A DNA stretch of 30,099 nt from CAZHZT01 sp964537285. GTDB taxonomy: Bacteria > Bacteroidota > Bacteroidia > Chitinophagales > Saprospiraceae. The position numbers and the translations under genes are program-made. Below, piece by piece: positions 16,524 through 23,706 of the stretch (the first letter of the stretch is position 1; each line of letters opens with the position of its first letter). The notes under the pieces are model-generated. The model was not told the DNA's origin and ran no database searches. It saw only the letters and a program-made list of their open reading frames with translations. The DNA lies in the NCBI GenBank assembly GCA_964537285.1, contig CAZHZT010000069.1:1-30099 (forward strand), in the 5' to 3' direction.

Positions 16524-16893
16524 TAAAGTTATTGGAAACGAAGCGCTTAAATCGCTTTTTCATTGCTTCAAAATCATTCACGAATTCATCCACTTCCTTT
16601 CTGACCTCCTGATGATCCCATGCCTCGTCCGGAGAAACAGCCATTTCCTCCTTCAGTGATTTTTCTAATAAAAAAATCTGTTTGCGAATATCATCAATAT
16701 GCCCTAACTTCTTTAAGAATATGGCTCTGTACTCGTCTATATGTTCAATAATAGATAAATTACCGGCGTGTTTGTGCAACACCACCATCAATTCATTTTG
16801 AAAAATCTTTATTTCATCCTGGTAAAAATTCAGTTTACTTAGCCATTGGTTGTGCTCTTGGTGATGAAATTCAATTGTATAAAATGTATCCAT
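16510..16893 (-). CDS. Small coiled-coil protein of unknown function
   Basis: A 127-residue cytoplasmic protein, mostly helical and highly charged, with heptad-like spacing over about residues 15-115 (for example LNFYQDEIKIFQNELMVVLH and FLLEKSLKEEMAV). The start MDTFYTIEFHHQEHNQWLS follows a Met-Asp. I know no domain with this pattern. The final residues SSLT and the stop are read from a family I element, so the original protein was slightly different at its end. Immediately upstream lies a four-unit heptanucleotide tandem repeat that may alter expression. Confidence 0.7.
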   Translation of the reverse strand: MDTFYTIEFHHQEHNQWLSKLNFYQDEIKIFQNELMVVLHKHAGNLSIIEHIDEYRAIFLKKLGHIDDIRKQIFLLEKSLKEEMAVSPDEAWDHQEVRKEVDEFVNDFEAMKKRFKRFVSNNFSSLT

Positions 16894-16914
16894 ACTTGTA
16901 CTTAATGCAAGTTG

Positions 16915-16944
16915 CGGTTAACGGTTAACGGTTAACGGTTAACG
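16915..16944. repeat. Heptanucleotide tandem repeat (CGGTTAA, 4.3 units)
   Basis: Four perfect CGGTTAA units plus CG, within an inverted repeat AAGTTGCG (16909-16916) / CGCAACTT (16951-16958). The array begins 22 bp upstream of the coiled-coil gene start, in its promoter or leader. Units of this kind can change number by slippage. Confidence 0.9.
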
Positions 16945-16977
16945 AGAAATCGCAACTTAAGGTTATTAATTTTAGGC

Positions 16978-17000
16978 TGTCCCGAATCAAGTTCGGGACA
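16978..17000. repeat. Short TGTCCCGAA/TTCGGGACA hairpin
   Basis: Nine-bp perfect arms and a 5-nt loop (TCAAG). It shares the CCCGAA/TTCGGG core with the terminator stems at 95-134 and 5818-5857. Neither strand has a T-run, so it is listed as a repeat. Confidence 0.55.
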
Positions 17001-17021
17001 AAAAGCGTTAAAAATTGGATC

Positions 17022-17061
17022 CAGCCTTGATTTTTTGCTACTTTTTCATCAAGAAAAAAGT
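17022..17061. repeat. Dispersed 40-bp repeat, copy 2
   Basis: Differs from 12-51 at one position. Again it lies about 45 bp from a GAGTCAT-type hairpin and downstream of a minus-strand gene. Confidence 0.75.
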
Positions 17062-17106
17062 CGACAGATAGTTAATTAACAACATTTTGTAAAGGATTTT
17101 GCAAAA

Positions 17107-17140
17107 CATGAGTCATTCCTAATTTTCGGAATGACTCATG
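17107..17140 (-). terminator. Hairpin after the acyl-CoA synthetase gene
   Basis: CATGAGTCATTCC and GGAATGACTCATG form 13-bp perfect arms around an 8-nt loop, 70 nt beyond the stop. On the minus strand the stem is followed by TTTTGC. It is a diverged member of the GAGTCAT terminator family. Confidence 0.6.
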
Positions 17141-17210
17141 TAGTAAGGGCATCAAATCCTATTCTAGCAAGAAATCCACAAAATTTATCAAAGATAGTGC
17201 TTAAAGCCTA

Positions 17211-19325
17211 TTAATTCAAAACAATATGTGCATCCAAGATAGCCTCCCCACTTTCATCAGCTGCCAACGGGTTGATATCTACTTCCTGAATTTGCGGAAA
17301 ATCCATGATAAGCTGTGAAAATTTAATCAAAACGTTCTCTAGCCGGTATAAAGGAACTGGCGGAATGTTGCGGAACCCTTTCAATTGATTGTAAATACGC
17401 GTGTTTTTAATCATTAGATCGGCGCCTACACGATTCAAAGGAGGTAAGCCAATATGGGTATCCTTTTCAATTTCGACGGTAATGCCTCCTCTGCCAAAAA
17501 TAATCAAGGGGCCAAAAATAGGATCGCGCTTAGCCCCCACCAGTAGTTCATAGCGTTTGCTGATCATTTTTTCTACCAGCACGCCTTCAATTTTAGCTTC
17601 CGGTGCATTTTTCTTAACATTAGAAATAATTTCGCTATAGGCTGTTCTGGCGGCCTTTTCATCTTTAATATTCAATTGAACGCCTCCAATATCGGATTTG
17701 TGGGCAATTTCCGGAGATACAATTTTCATAACCACCGGCCAACCCATTGAATCACCGGCCTCTGCGGCCGCTTCAGCACTATTTACAATATCATAAGGTA
17801 AAACGGGAAGATCGTACTTCAGCAGCAAGCTCTTGCCTTCAAATTCAGAAAGTTGCTTACGCCCTTCATCAAGTGCTTTTTGAATGATGGTATTTGCTCC
17901 ATCTCGATCGGGTTCAAACTTTAGATCCATCTCCGGATCATTTAACCCCTTCAGGAGCCCTTTATTCCTGGCGTGAGTGTACATTTTCAAGAAAACATCA
18001 ACGGCGCTTTCAGGATAGCGGTAATTTGGGATACTATATGTTTCCAGCAACTCACGTCCTTCCCGGACATCTGTTTCTCCTAACCAACAGGCTAATATAG
18101 GTTTGTTATTTTTATTGACCTTCTCGATCCCTTCGAGAGCTTTGGCGGTATCCGTAGGATCAGCGACAGCCACAGGTGCTACGATAGCAAGTACGGCATC
18201 TACCCAAGGATCATTCAGTACATCTTCCAGTGCTCTTCGGTATGCTTCAGGGCTAGCATCCCCCAGAACATCGGCCGGATTGCCGTGACTCCATACGGGA
18301 GAAAGATAGGTATTCATTTCTGCGATCGTTTTCTCTCTGAACTCTGCCAATTTTCCACCATTGGCAAGTAAATAATCTGTGGCCAGTACAGCCGGACCTC
18401 CGCCATTCGTTACAATCCCCAGACGATTTCCTTTTGGCAGCGGCTGCATAGCCAATGCCTGAGCACAGTTAAAAAGTTGAGCAATCGTTTCCACGCTAAT
18501 AATACCTGCTTTTTCAAAAGCAGCATTAAAGGCGGCGTTATTTCCTGCTAAGGAGCCGGTGTGAGATGCAGCCGCCTTTGCTCCGCCAGCGCTTTTTCCT
18601 GCTTTCAGCACAATAATCGGCTTAGACTCCCCATAGCGCTGAGCGGCTTCCATAAAAGCTTCTGAATGAGAAAGGCTTTCCATATAAATCAAAATACTGG
18701 AAACAGAAGGATCTTCCCCGAAATAACGCAACAGATCATCGAAGCCAATATCTGCCATAGACCCCAGGGATACGAAGTGACTAAAACCTACTGTTTGATC
18801 GATAGACCAGTCCAGAATGGCTGTACATAAAGCCCCGCTTTGGGATATAAACGCTATATTCCCTGGCAAAGCAAGCCGTGCGCCGAAGGTGGCATTCATG
18901 TTTAAGGACGGCACCTGAACCCCTAAACAATTAGGACCAATTATACAGATACCGTATTCTTCGCCATAAGCAATGATTTGATCATACATTTTCTTTCCTT
19001 CCTCTCCGGCCTCCTTAAATCCCGCTGAAATGATCACCATCCCTTTGATTCCCTTCTCTCCACATTCCTTTACAATAATAGGTACCGCCCTGGAAGGCGT
19101 TACAATAACGGCTAAATCTACTGTTACAGGAACATCGCTAATGCTTTTATAGGCTTTTTGTTCCTGTACAATTTCATGTTTGCGATTTACGGGGTACAAA
19201 TCCCCATTGAAACCTCCGGTAAGCAGGTTATTAAAAATGACGTAGCCGACGGAACCTGTTGTATTGGAGGCTCCGATAACGGCAATTGATTTGGGCTTAA
19301 AAATATTATCCAATCGATTATCCAT
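17211..19325 (-). CDS. ADP-forming acetate--CoA ligase (fused alpha-beta subunits)
   Basis: A 704-residue cytoplasmic enzyme. Domains in order: CoA-binding Rossmann (residues about 5-130, AVIGASNTTGSVGY), succinyl-CoA-ligase-like flavodoxin folds (150-460) with the phosphohistidine H255 in AASHTGSLAG, and an ATP-grasp domain (about 480-700, with PVVMKIVSPEIAHKSDIGGV and a DINPLAAD end). It reversibly converts acyl-CoA + ADP + Pi to acid + CoA + ATP. No C-terminal acetyltransferase domain is present, so it is not a Pat-type protein lysine acetyltransferase. The acyl substrate is not known. A candidate promoter and a 12-bp palindrome lie just upstream. Confidence 0.93.
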   Translation of the reverse strand: MDNRLDNIFKPKSIAVIGASNTTGSVGYVIFNNLLTGGFNGDLYPVNRKHEIVQEQKAYKSISDVPVTVDLAVIVTPSRAVPIIVKECGEKGIKGMVIISAGFKEAGEEGKKMYDQIIAYGEEYGICIIGPNCLGVQVPSLNMNATFGARLALPGNIAFISQSGALCTAILDWSIDQTVGFSHFVSLGSMADIGFDDLLRYFGEDPSVSSILIYMESLSHSEAFMEAAQRYGESKPIIVLKAGKSAGGAKAAASHTGSLAGNNAAFNAAFEKAGIISVETIAQLFNCAQALAMQPLPKGNRLGIVTNGGGPAVLATDYLLANGGKLAEFREKTIAEMNTYLSPVWSHGNPADVLGDASPEAYRRALEDVLNDPWVDAVLAIVAPVAVADPTDTAKALEGIEKVNKNNKPILACWLGETDVREGRELLETYSIPNYRYPESAVDVFLKMYTHARNKGLLKGLNDPEMDLKFEPDRDGANTIIQKALDEGRKQLSEFEGKSLLLKYDLPVLPYDIVNSAEAAAEAGDSMGWPVVMKIVSPEIAHKSDIGGVQLNIKDEKAARTAYSEIISNVKKNAPEAKIEGVLVEKMISKRYELLVGAKRDPIFGPLIIFGRGGITVEIEKDTHIGLPPLNRVGADLMIKNTRIYNQLKGFRNIPPVPLYRLENVLIKFSQLIMDFPQIQEVDINPLAADESGEAILDAHIVLN

Positions 19326-19338
19326 AGTATCTTTTTAT

Positions 19339-19376
19339 GGGTTATAACCCAAAGTAAAGCATAATGGTTATTCCAA
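19339..19376 (-). promoter_or_regulatory. Candidate promoter and palindromic operator of the acyl-CoA synthetase gene
   Basis: The minus strand reads TTG at 19374-19376, a 16-nt spacer, then TTACTTTG (19350-19357), one mismatch from TAnnTTTG. Overlapping the -7 box is a perfect 12-bp palindrome GGGTTATAACCC (19339-19350), placed where the start site would fall. Confidence 0.35.
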
Positions 19377-19443
19377 AAGCCTGATAAAAATCATTTAAGT
19401 CCTTGATAATTATCATTGCTTCTTAGGTGATACATGTAATATT

Positions 19444-19471
19444 TTGCATAAAAGAGAATGATCTTAATTTG
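19444..19471 (+). promoter_or_regulatory. Candidate promoter of the outer-membrane barrel gene
   Basis: TTG at 19444-19446, a 17-nt spacer, then TTAATTTG at 19464-19471 (one mismatch to TAnnTTTG). This is the best two-box promoter in the window. It implies a leader of roughly 85 nt. Confidence 0.45.
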
Positions 19472-19563
19472 AAGTGTCAAATATATATTTAACCGAACAT
19501 TGTAACTCAAGAACAGTAACAAAATAAAATGCCCCAGTAAGGCTATTCATTAAAACCTGAACA

Positions 19564-20232
19564 ATGCGAAGCAGAAATAAAATATTGATAATAATGGTCT
19601 TGAGCCTCTTAGGAACAAATTACTCCTGGGGGCAATATACCAATCAGGGAAACTTCATTATTGGTAGTACAGCAGGTTTTTCATCTGCACAATCCAGAAT
19701 TGAAATAGAAGGAAGCAATGGAAACAGTAGGAAGGAAAACCCCAGCTCTATACAACTGAATATCACCCCGGCAGTGGGCTATTTTATTGGGCGAAACTTC
19801 GCTTTAGGTATTGGTTTGGATTATACATTCGGAAGCATTACCGAAGAAACCAATGGTGAAAAAGATCGGATTGAGGACAGTGACCTGCTATTTGGTCCTT
19901 TTGCCAGGGCTTATTTGCCATTGAGTAATCAAAAATTCTTTTTTATCCAGGCTGATTTTGGTTTTGGGAACTCCAGGGACGACAAGCTCATCAATAATCA
20001 GCGTCAAACGATACGCACCAATATCTTTTCTATGGGATTAGGTTCCGGATTAACCATTATTTCTAATGATGCGATGGGCATTGAGGCTCTTTTTAAATAT
20101 AATTATGCCCGGAGTGACTTTGATACGGATGTAGGGGGTGTTCAACAAAATACAGTAACGAACAGGCATCAATTTGATTTCTCCGTTGGTATCCAGTTTT
20201 ACTTTGCTTCTTTAAGAAGAGCGGGTAATTAG
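19564..20232 (+). CDS. Outer-membrane beta-barrel protein
   Basis: A 222-residue protein with a signal peptide (about residues 1-24, ending YSWGQ) followed by alternating amphipathic strands separated by short turns, such as ALGIGLDYTFGSITEE, FFFIQADFGFGNS and a C-terminal HQFDFSVGIQFYFAS. The last strand ends close to the C-terminus, as in porin-family and OmpW-like barrels. Ligand and transport activity are unknown. A lipoprotein gene follows after about 70 nt on the same strand and may share the transcript. Confidence 0.8.
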   Translation: MRSRNKILIIMVLSLLGTNYSWGQYTNQGNFIIGSTAGFSSAQSRIEIEGSNGNSRKENPSSIQLNITPAVGYFIGRNFALGIGLDYTFGSITEETNGEKDRIEDSDLLFGPFARAYLPLSNQKFFFIQADFGFGNSRDDKLINNQRQTIRTNIFSMGLGSGLTIISNDAMGIEALFKYNYARSDFDTDVGGVQQNTVTNRHQFDFSVGIQFYFASLRRAGN

Positions 20233-20301
20233 AAGAAATGCTGATGGGTTCTGGTGAAAGTCATCCTTTTTCAATTTCGCAATATTTAAACATCTATAAT
20301 C

Positions 20302-21057
20302 ATGAAAAATTCCATCTTCTCACTCATATTAATGTCGACTCTTTTACTTTTTGCGGGTTGTAACCCGCAGCAGTTAAGATACGACATGGCAAAGTTTGAC
20401 AAGGCCTTCGTGTCTATGTTTTATGCGGTATACCAACAAGATGCCTTTGAGGCACAGAGTAATGTTTTTTTACTTGAGCGCGAATGGCAACAATTCAATC
20501 AAAAATATAAAGGTGTCGAACACTTTTCAGAAGAATGGACATTGTCCTTCAATTCAATAGATCATTGGCTCGGTGAAGCCTACAGGGCTGTAGATGCTCA
20601 CTTTTGGGAAGAAGCATATACCAAACTTGACCATGTAAGGTACGAATTCATGCAGTTCAGAGAATGCCATGATGTTCCGTATTATCTTGATCATTTGTGG
20701 AACTTCCAAATGTCATTTGAAATGGTACAAAACATTGCCAACGACCCTATGCTTTGCCTTATGGAATGGCAAGAATTTGTTGGCCTTGTGCATGAAATGG
20801 AAGATCATTGGAAAACAGTTTATAATAATGAACCAGAACTGAAGATTTTCACGCTGGATGTAGTAGAGGAACATCTTTTTAATCAGTACAAAAGCGAAAT
20901 CAGTAAAAACATAATTGAATTAGGCAAAATCATTGATTGTGCCGATAGAGCGTTTATCGCACTTACTTGTGAAAAGATAGAAACGCCTACTTATCAGATG
21001 ATTCGTGTGTTTGGCAATACCGGTGCTAATAAAACTTACTTTGCAGAAAAAAAATAA
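20302..21057 (+). CDS. Hypothetical lipoprotein
   Basis: A 251-residue protein with a lipoprotein signal peptide; the lipobox LLFAGC places the acylated cysteine at about residue 20. The mature part is helical and rich in aromatic residues and Trp (LEREWQQFNQKYKGVEHF, SIDHWLGEAYRAVDAHFWEEAY), with an HDVPYYLDHLWNFQMSF segment. I recognise no named family. It may be an envelope protein working with the barrel encoded just upstream, but this is only proximity. Confidence 0.78.
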   Translation: MKNSIFSLILMSTLLLFAGCNPQQLRYDMAKFDKAFVSMFYAVYQQDAFEAQSNVFLLEREWQQFNQKYKGVEHFSEEWTLSFNSIDHWLGEAYRAVDAHFWEEAYTKLDHVRYEFMQFRECHDVPYYLDHLWNFQMSFEMVQNIANDPMLCLMEWQEFVGLVHEMEDHWKTVYNNEPELKIFTLDVVEEHLFNQYKSEISKNIIELGKIIDCADRAFIALTCEKIETPTYQMIRVFGNTGANKTYFAEKK

Positions 21058-21173
21058 CCAAATACTCTGAACCTAAGTACTAAAGAGCCAGGGATAAAAA
21101 AGGCCAGGGGCCAAAGGTTGACGAAGAGAATCCCTTAAGCCTTCACCTTTAATCTATTATTATTAAAAGAAAG

Positions 21174-21284
21174 GTTCTTTGACATAAATTGTGATAAAAC
21201 GGAGTTGAAAAATGATAATCCCTTCAGCCACCAGGGCATTCAGGTTTTATCATTTTTAACCTCCACACAATTTGTCAAAGAACG
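21174..21284 (+). mobile_element. MITE-like element family I, copy 3
   Basis: A 111-bp palindrome with ends GTTCTTTGACA and TGTCAAAGAACG. It is flanked by a perfect 9-bp direct repeat AAAAGAAAG (21165-21173 and 21285-21293). The right-hand duplicate ends 3 nt before the CBS gene start codon, so the element sits between that gene and its original leader. Confidence 0.85.
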
Positions 21285-21296
21285 AAAAGAAAGGCT

Positions 21297-21749
21297 ATGC
21301 TGGAGCAAAAAGTCAAAGATATAATGACCACGGAGATTGTGATTGTTCATCCGGAAGATACAATGGATAAGGTTGATCATATTTTCCGCACCAACCCAAT
21401 TCATCATATACCTGTGGTCAATGAGGAGGGCGAAATACTGGGAATTATCAGTAAAAAAGATTACCTTTTCGCCTACAACAGTTTTGAACTTTTTCGAAAA
21501 GAGGTTGAAGAAGAAAAGAATATTCAGTACTTTCGATCTATTGCGATACATAAAGTGATGACCAGGCAGGTAGCTACCTTGGCACCAGAAGACAATTTAG
21601 TAGCTGCTTACGCCCTGTTTAAGGAGAATTTGTTTAGTGCTCTTCCTATTGTAGATCAGAACGGCGTACTAATAGGAATCATTACCACATTTGATTTACT
21701 GAAATTTGCTTTTAATAACCCTTTAGCTTTAAAAATGGGTAACACCTAA
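21297..21749 (+). CDS. Two-CBS-domain protein
   Basis: A 150-residue cytoplasmic protein made only of two CBS domains (residues about 8-60 and 83-140). Seen: KDIMTTEIVIVHPEDTMDKV, HHIPVVNEEGEILGIISKKD and, in the second, HKVMTRQVATLAPEDNLVAA with ALPIVDQNGVLIGIITTFDL. Paired CBS domains bind adenine nucleotides and act as energy or ion sensors for partner proteins. A UspA-type gene follows 58 nt later. A family I element lies immediately upstream, so its promoter is probably displaced or replaced. Confidence 0.9.
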   Translation: MLEQKVKDIMTTEIVIVHPEDTMDKVDHIFRTNPIHHIPVVNEEGEILGIISKKDYLFAYNSFELFRKEVEEEKNIQYFRSIAIHKVMTRQVATLAPEDNLVAAYALFKENLFSALPIVDQNGVLIGIITTFDLLKFAFNNPLALKMGNT

Positions 21750-21807
21750 AAATATTCCTAGCTGTTTTTATCCTAAATTGCTAGTTCACTTATAGAAAAT
21801 CCGAACT

Positions 21808-22656
21808 ATGAAAAAGATACTCTTTCCAACCGACTTCTCAACATGTGCAGAAAATGCGTTTCGATATGCATTACATTTTGCCGATGAAGTGAATGCATCC
21901 ATACAACTGTTGCACGTAATAATGCCTGAATATGAGAACATGGACCTCCCGACGCTTTCGCACCAAGCGACACAAGACAAGATAGAGGTCGCTAAATCTC
22001 TTTTAAAAACGTTCACTGAAAATGCCCTGACGCAGGTTCAGCTCACCCGTACATTGAAGAGTATACCAATTGTACAGTCGGATATTGAAATCGGAGGGTC
22101 AGCCAATTTAATTTCTTCTGTTGCTCAGAGAGATAATATAGATATGATTGTAATGGGAACAAAACAGGAACACAACTTCCTGGAAAAACTATTTGATAGT
22201 GTTGCCAGCAGTGTAATTAAGCAGGCACATTGCCCTGTTATGATCATACCCGGAAATGCAACCTACAACTCCTTACAATCGGTTATTTATGCCAGTGACC
22301 TCTCTGAGTCCGACCCCGTTCACATCTGGAAGATGGCTGCCTTAATCAATCCAATCAAGCCGGTAGTTCGATGTGTACACGTACATTTAAATGGAGAACC
22401 CGCCAAGAAAATTGACATGGATTCCCTACAAAACTTCTTTGATAATCAATCCTTTACACTACAGCTAAGCTTCCATGAAATTCAAGAAGACAATGTAGCC
22501 ACCGGCCTTGAAGAGTTTGCTGAAATTCAAAGAGCCAACATGGTTGTCATGTACAAACAACATGAAGGCTTTTTCCACCGCCTCTTCCGTCGAAGTGCTA
22601 CCCGGCAAATGGCCTTGCATGGAAAAATTCCTTTGCTGGTAATGAAAGATGCTTAA
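21808..22656 (+). CDS. Tandem universal stress protein (UspA family)
   Basis: A 282-residue cytoplasmic protein with two Usp domains. The first (about 1-145) starts MKKILFPTDFSTCAENAFRY and ends with a nucleotide-binding loop, DMIVMGTKQEHNF, plus CPVMIIPGN. The second (about 150-282) is more diverged (VIYASDLSESDPVHIWKMA) and has NMVVMYKQHEGFFHRLFRRS in the loop position, lacking the usual GxxGxxS pattern, so ATP binding there is doubtful. It likely functions with the adjacent CBS protein in stress or energy sensing, by position only. A long hairpin begins 2 nt after the stop. Confidence 0.92.
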   Translation: MKKILFPTDFSTCAENAFRYALHFADEVNASIQLLHVIMPEYENMDLPTLSHQATQDKIEVAKSLLKTFTENALTQVQLTRTLKSIPIVQSDIEIGGSANLISSVAQRDNIDMIVMGTKQEHNFLEKLFDSVASSVIKQAHCPVMIIPGNATYNSLQSVIYASDLSESDPVHIWKMAALINPIKPVVRCVHVHLNGEPAKKIDMDSLQNFFDNQSFTLQLSFHEIQEDNVATGLEEFAEIQRANMVVMYKQHEGFFHRLFRRSATRQMALHGKIPLLVMKDA

Positions 22657-22657
22657 T

Positions 22658-22767
22658 CCATTGTGAGATGCTGAGCTAAGTAGTTCACGGAATTGGGCTA
22701 CTTAAAAACAGGAGGCATCCCGAAAATTCGGGATGCCTCCTGTTTTTAGCCCAGCATCTCACAATGG
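22658..22767 (+). terminator. Long nested hairpin terminator after the UspA gene
   Basis: Outer arms CCATTGTGAGATGCTG (22658-22673) and its complement (22752-22767) enclose an inner hairpin with 21-bp perfect arms (22704-22747) and a T-run. A 26-bp family III fragment (about 22680-22705) interrupts the left arm. Without it the two arms would pair over 41 bp with one mismatch. Confidence 0.75.
22678..22704. repeat. Family III short repeat inside a terminator arm
   Basis: TAAGTAGTTCACGGAATTGG and onward to CTACTTA matches one end of the element at 3598-3763. It is flanked by TAA on both sides and looks like an insertion in the left stem arm. Confidence 0.65.
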
Positions 22768-22871
22768 GTAAAAAAAACCGTTTTCCACGAACTAAATTTA
22801 AAAAAGTTTCGTTAGAAATTATGTAAGTAGCAATATTAGTGTTACTTTATCGTTTTTACCTCTTATTTTTA

Positions 22872-22984
22872 GTTCTCTTACAGAAATTATAAGTAGTGAA
22901 ACTTCAAAATGGTAAGCCTTTGAGGCACAAGAGTATCCAAGGCTTATCATCCTGAAGTTTCACACTCTAATCTGTCAATGAACG
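22872..22984 (+). mobile_element. MITE-like element family I, copy 4 (diverged)
   Basis: A 113-bp diverged copy: the left end is GTTCTCTTACA and the right end TCTGTCAATGAACG, with the inner GAAACTTCAAAATGGTAAGC stem preserved. TTATTTTTA (22863-22871) on the left and TTATTTTTTA (22986-22995) on the right suggest a decayed target duplication. It lies about 95 bp upstream of the 66-residue ORF. Confidence 0.65.
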
Positions 22985-23079
22985 TTTATTTTTTACCGTA
23001 GAGGGATTAAGCTTTGTTTTTTATGAAGTAGTAAGAAATGTATTGAGCTCATCCCTTTTTTTTAACTAAATTCGTAATT

Positions 23080-23280
23080 ATGAGTAAAAAATTTAATTAT
23101 GGTGTAGGAAAGTATTATTTTACCGTCAAGTCCATGCCAAACAACATTACTATCTTCCGCAAAACCAAACAAGCTGCTGAAGATGCTTTCAAAAAGTATA
23201 TCATTCTGGGCAAAGAATGTGAATGGCACGGATGCTGGGATGGGAAAAAATTTGATGAATCAACTCCTCCTTCCGTTTAA
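23080..23280 (+). CDS. Small hypothetical protein (66 residues)
   Basis: A 66-residue soluble protein starting MSKKFNYGVGKYYFTVKSMP, with an alternating strand pattern, a helix (KTKQAAEDAFKKYIILG) and a C-terminal CEWHGCW segment. Cys and His in that segment could bind metal, but that is speculative. I know no family. The clean ATG start, balanced composition and position before a second small ORF with a huge hairpin at its end support it as a real gene. Confidence 0.6.
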   Translation: MSKKFNYGVGKYYFTVKSMPNNITIFRKTKQAAEDAFKKYIILGKECEWHGCWDGKKFDESTPPSV

Positions 23281-23377
23281 GTCTAGCCTTTTGTTTTTAC
23301 TCTGTTTAATTTATTTTTTTAATAAGCTCTTTCTATACAAGAGTTAAGTACCTTTTTCTAACTTAAAATATATCATC

Positions 23378-23524
23378 GTGAAAAGATCTATCAAAGTGAA
23401 AGTCGTTAAGGAAAGCAATAAAAGTGTTACTGTTCTTTTAGTTAGCTTGAACAGAAAAATGCCTGTTAAAAGAGAAGATTTTGAAAAAAGAGTGGAGCAG
23501 GGCGAATATGAAGTAGTTGAATAA
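23378..23524 (+). CDS. Small hypothetical protein (48 residues, GTG start)
   Basis: A 48-residue frame starting at GTG. The protein begins MKRSIKVKVVKESNKSVTVL and ends in an acidic/charged helix (REDFEKRVEQGEYEVVE). It looks like a compact beta-hairpin plus helix, basic first and acidic last. The stop codon is the first triplet of the left arm of a perfect 85-nt palindrome, which argues that the ORF is a transcribed gene with its own terminator. It lies 97 nt after the 66-residue ORF. No family recognised. Confidence 0.55.
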   Translation: MKRSIKVKVVKESNKSVTVLLVSLNRKMPVKREDFEKRVEQGEYEVVE

Positions 23525-23606
23525 AAACAGGAAGTTTATCATAACAAAAGGCCTGGTGAAGTAATACTTCACCAGGCCTTTTGTTATGATAAACTTCCTG
23601 TTTTTA
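23522..23606. terminator. 85-nt perfect palindrome (42-bp arms) at a stop codon
   Basis: Two perfectly complementary 42-nt arms separated by one base; the left arm begins at the TAA stop of the 48-residue ORF. The right arm ends in TTTTTA, typical of a terminator on the plus strand; by symmetry it also works on the minus strand, where the convergent lipoprotein gene ends at 23707. Confidence 0.9.
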
Positions 23607-23706
23607 TTCTCTAATTTGCAAAAATCATTTGCTTGGAGTCAACCACTCGGCTATCCAGCATCAGGGAATAAACAAATGTGCCTACTGTATTATATCCGTG
23701 GGAAGA

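Noticed and set aside
16915..16944. CRISPR-like array
   Set aside because: It is a pure 7-bp tandem repeat without spacers, and no cas genes are near.
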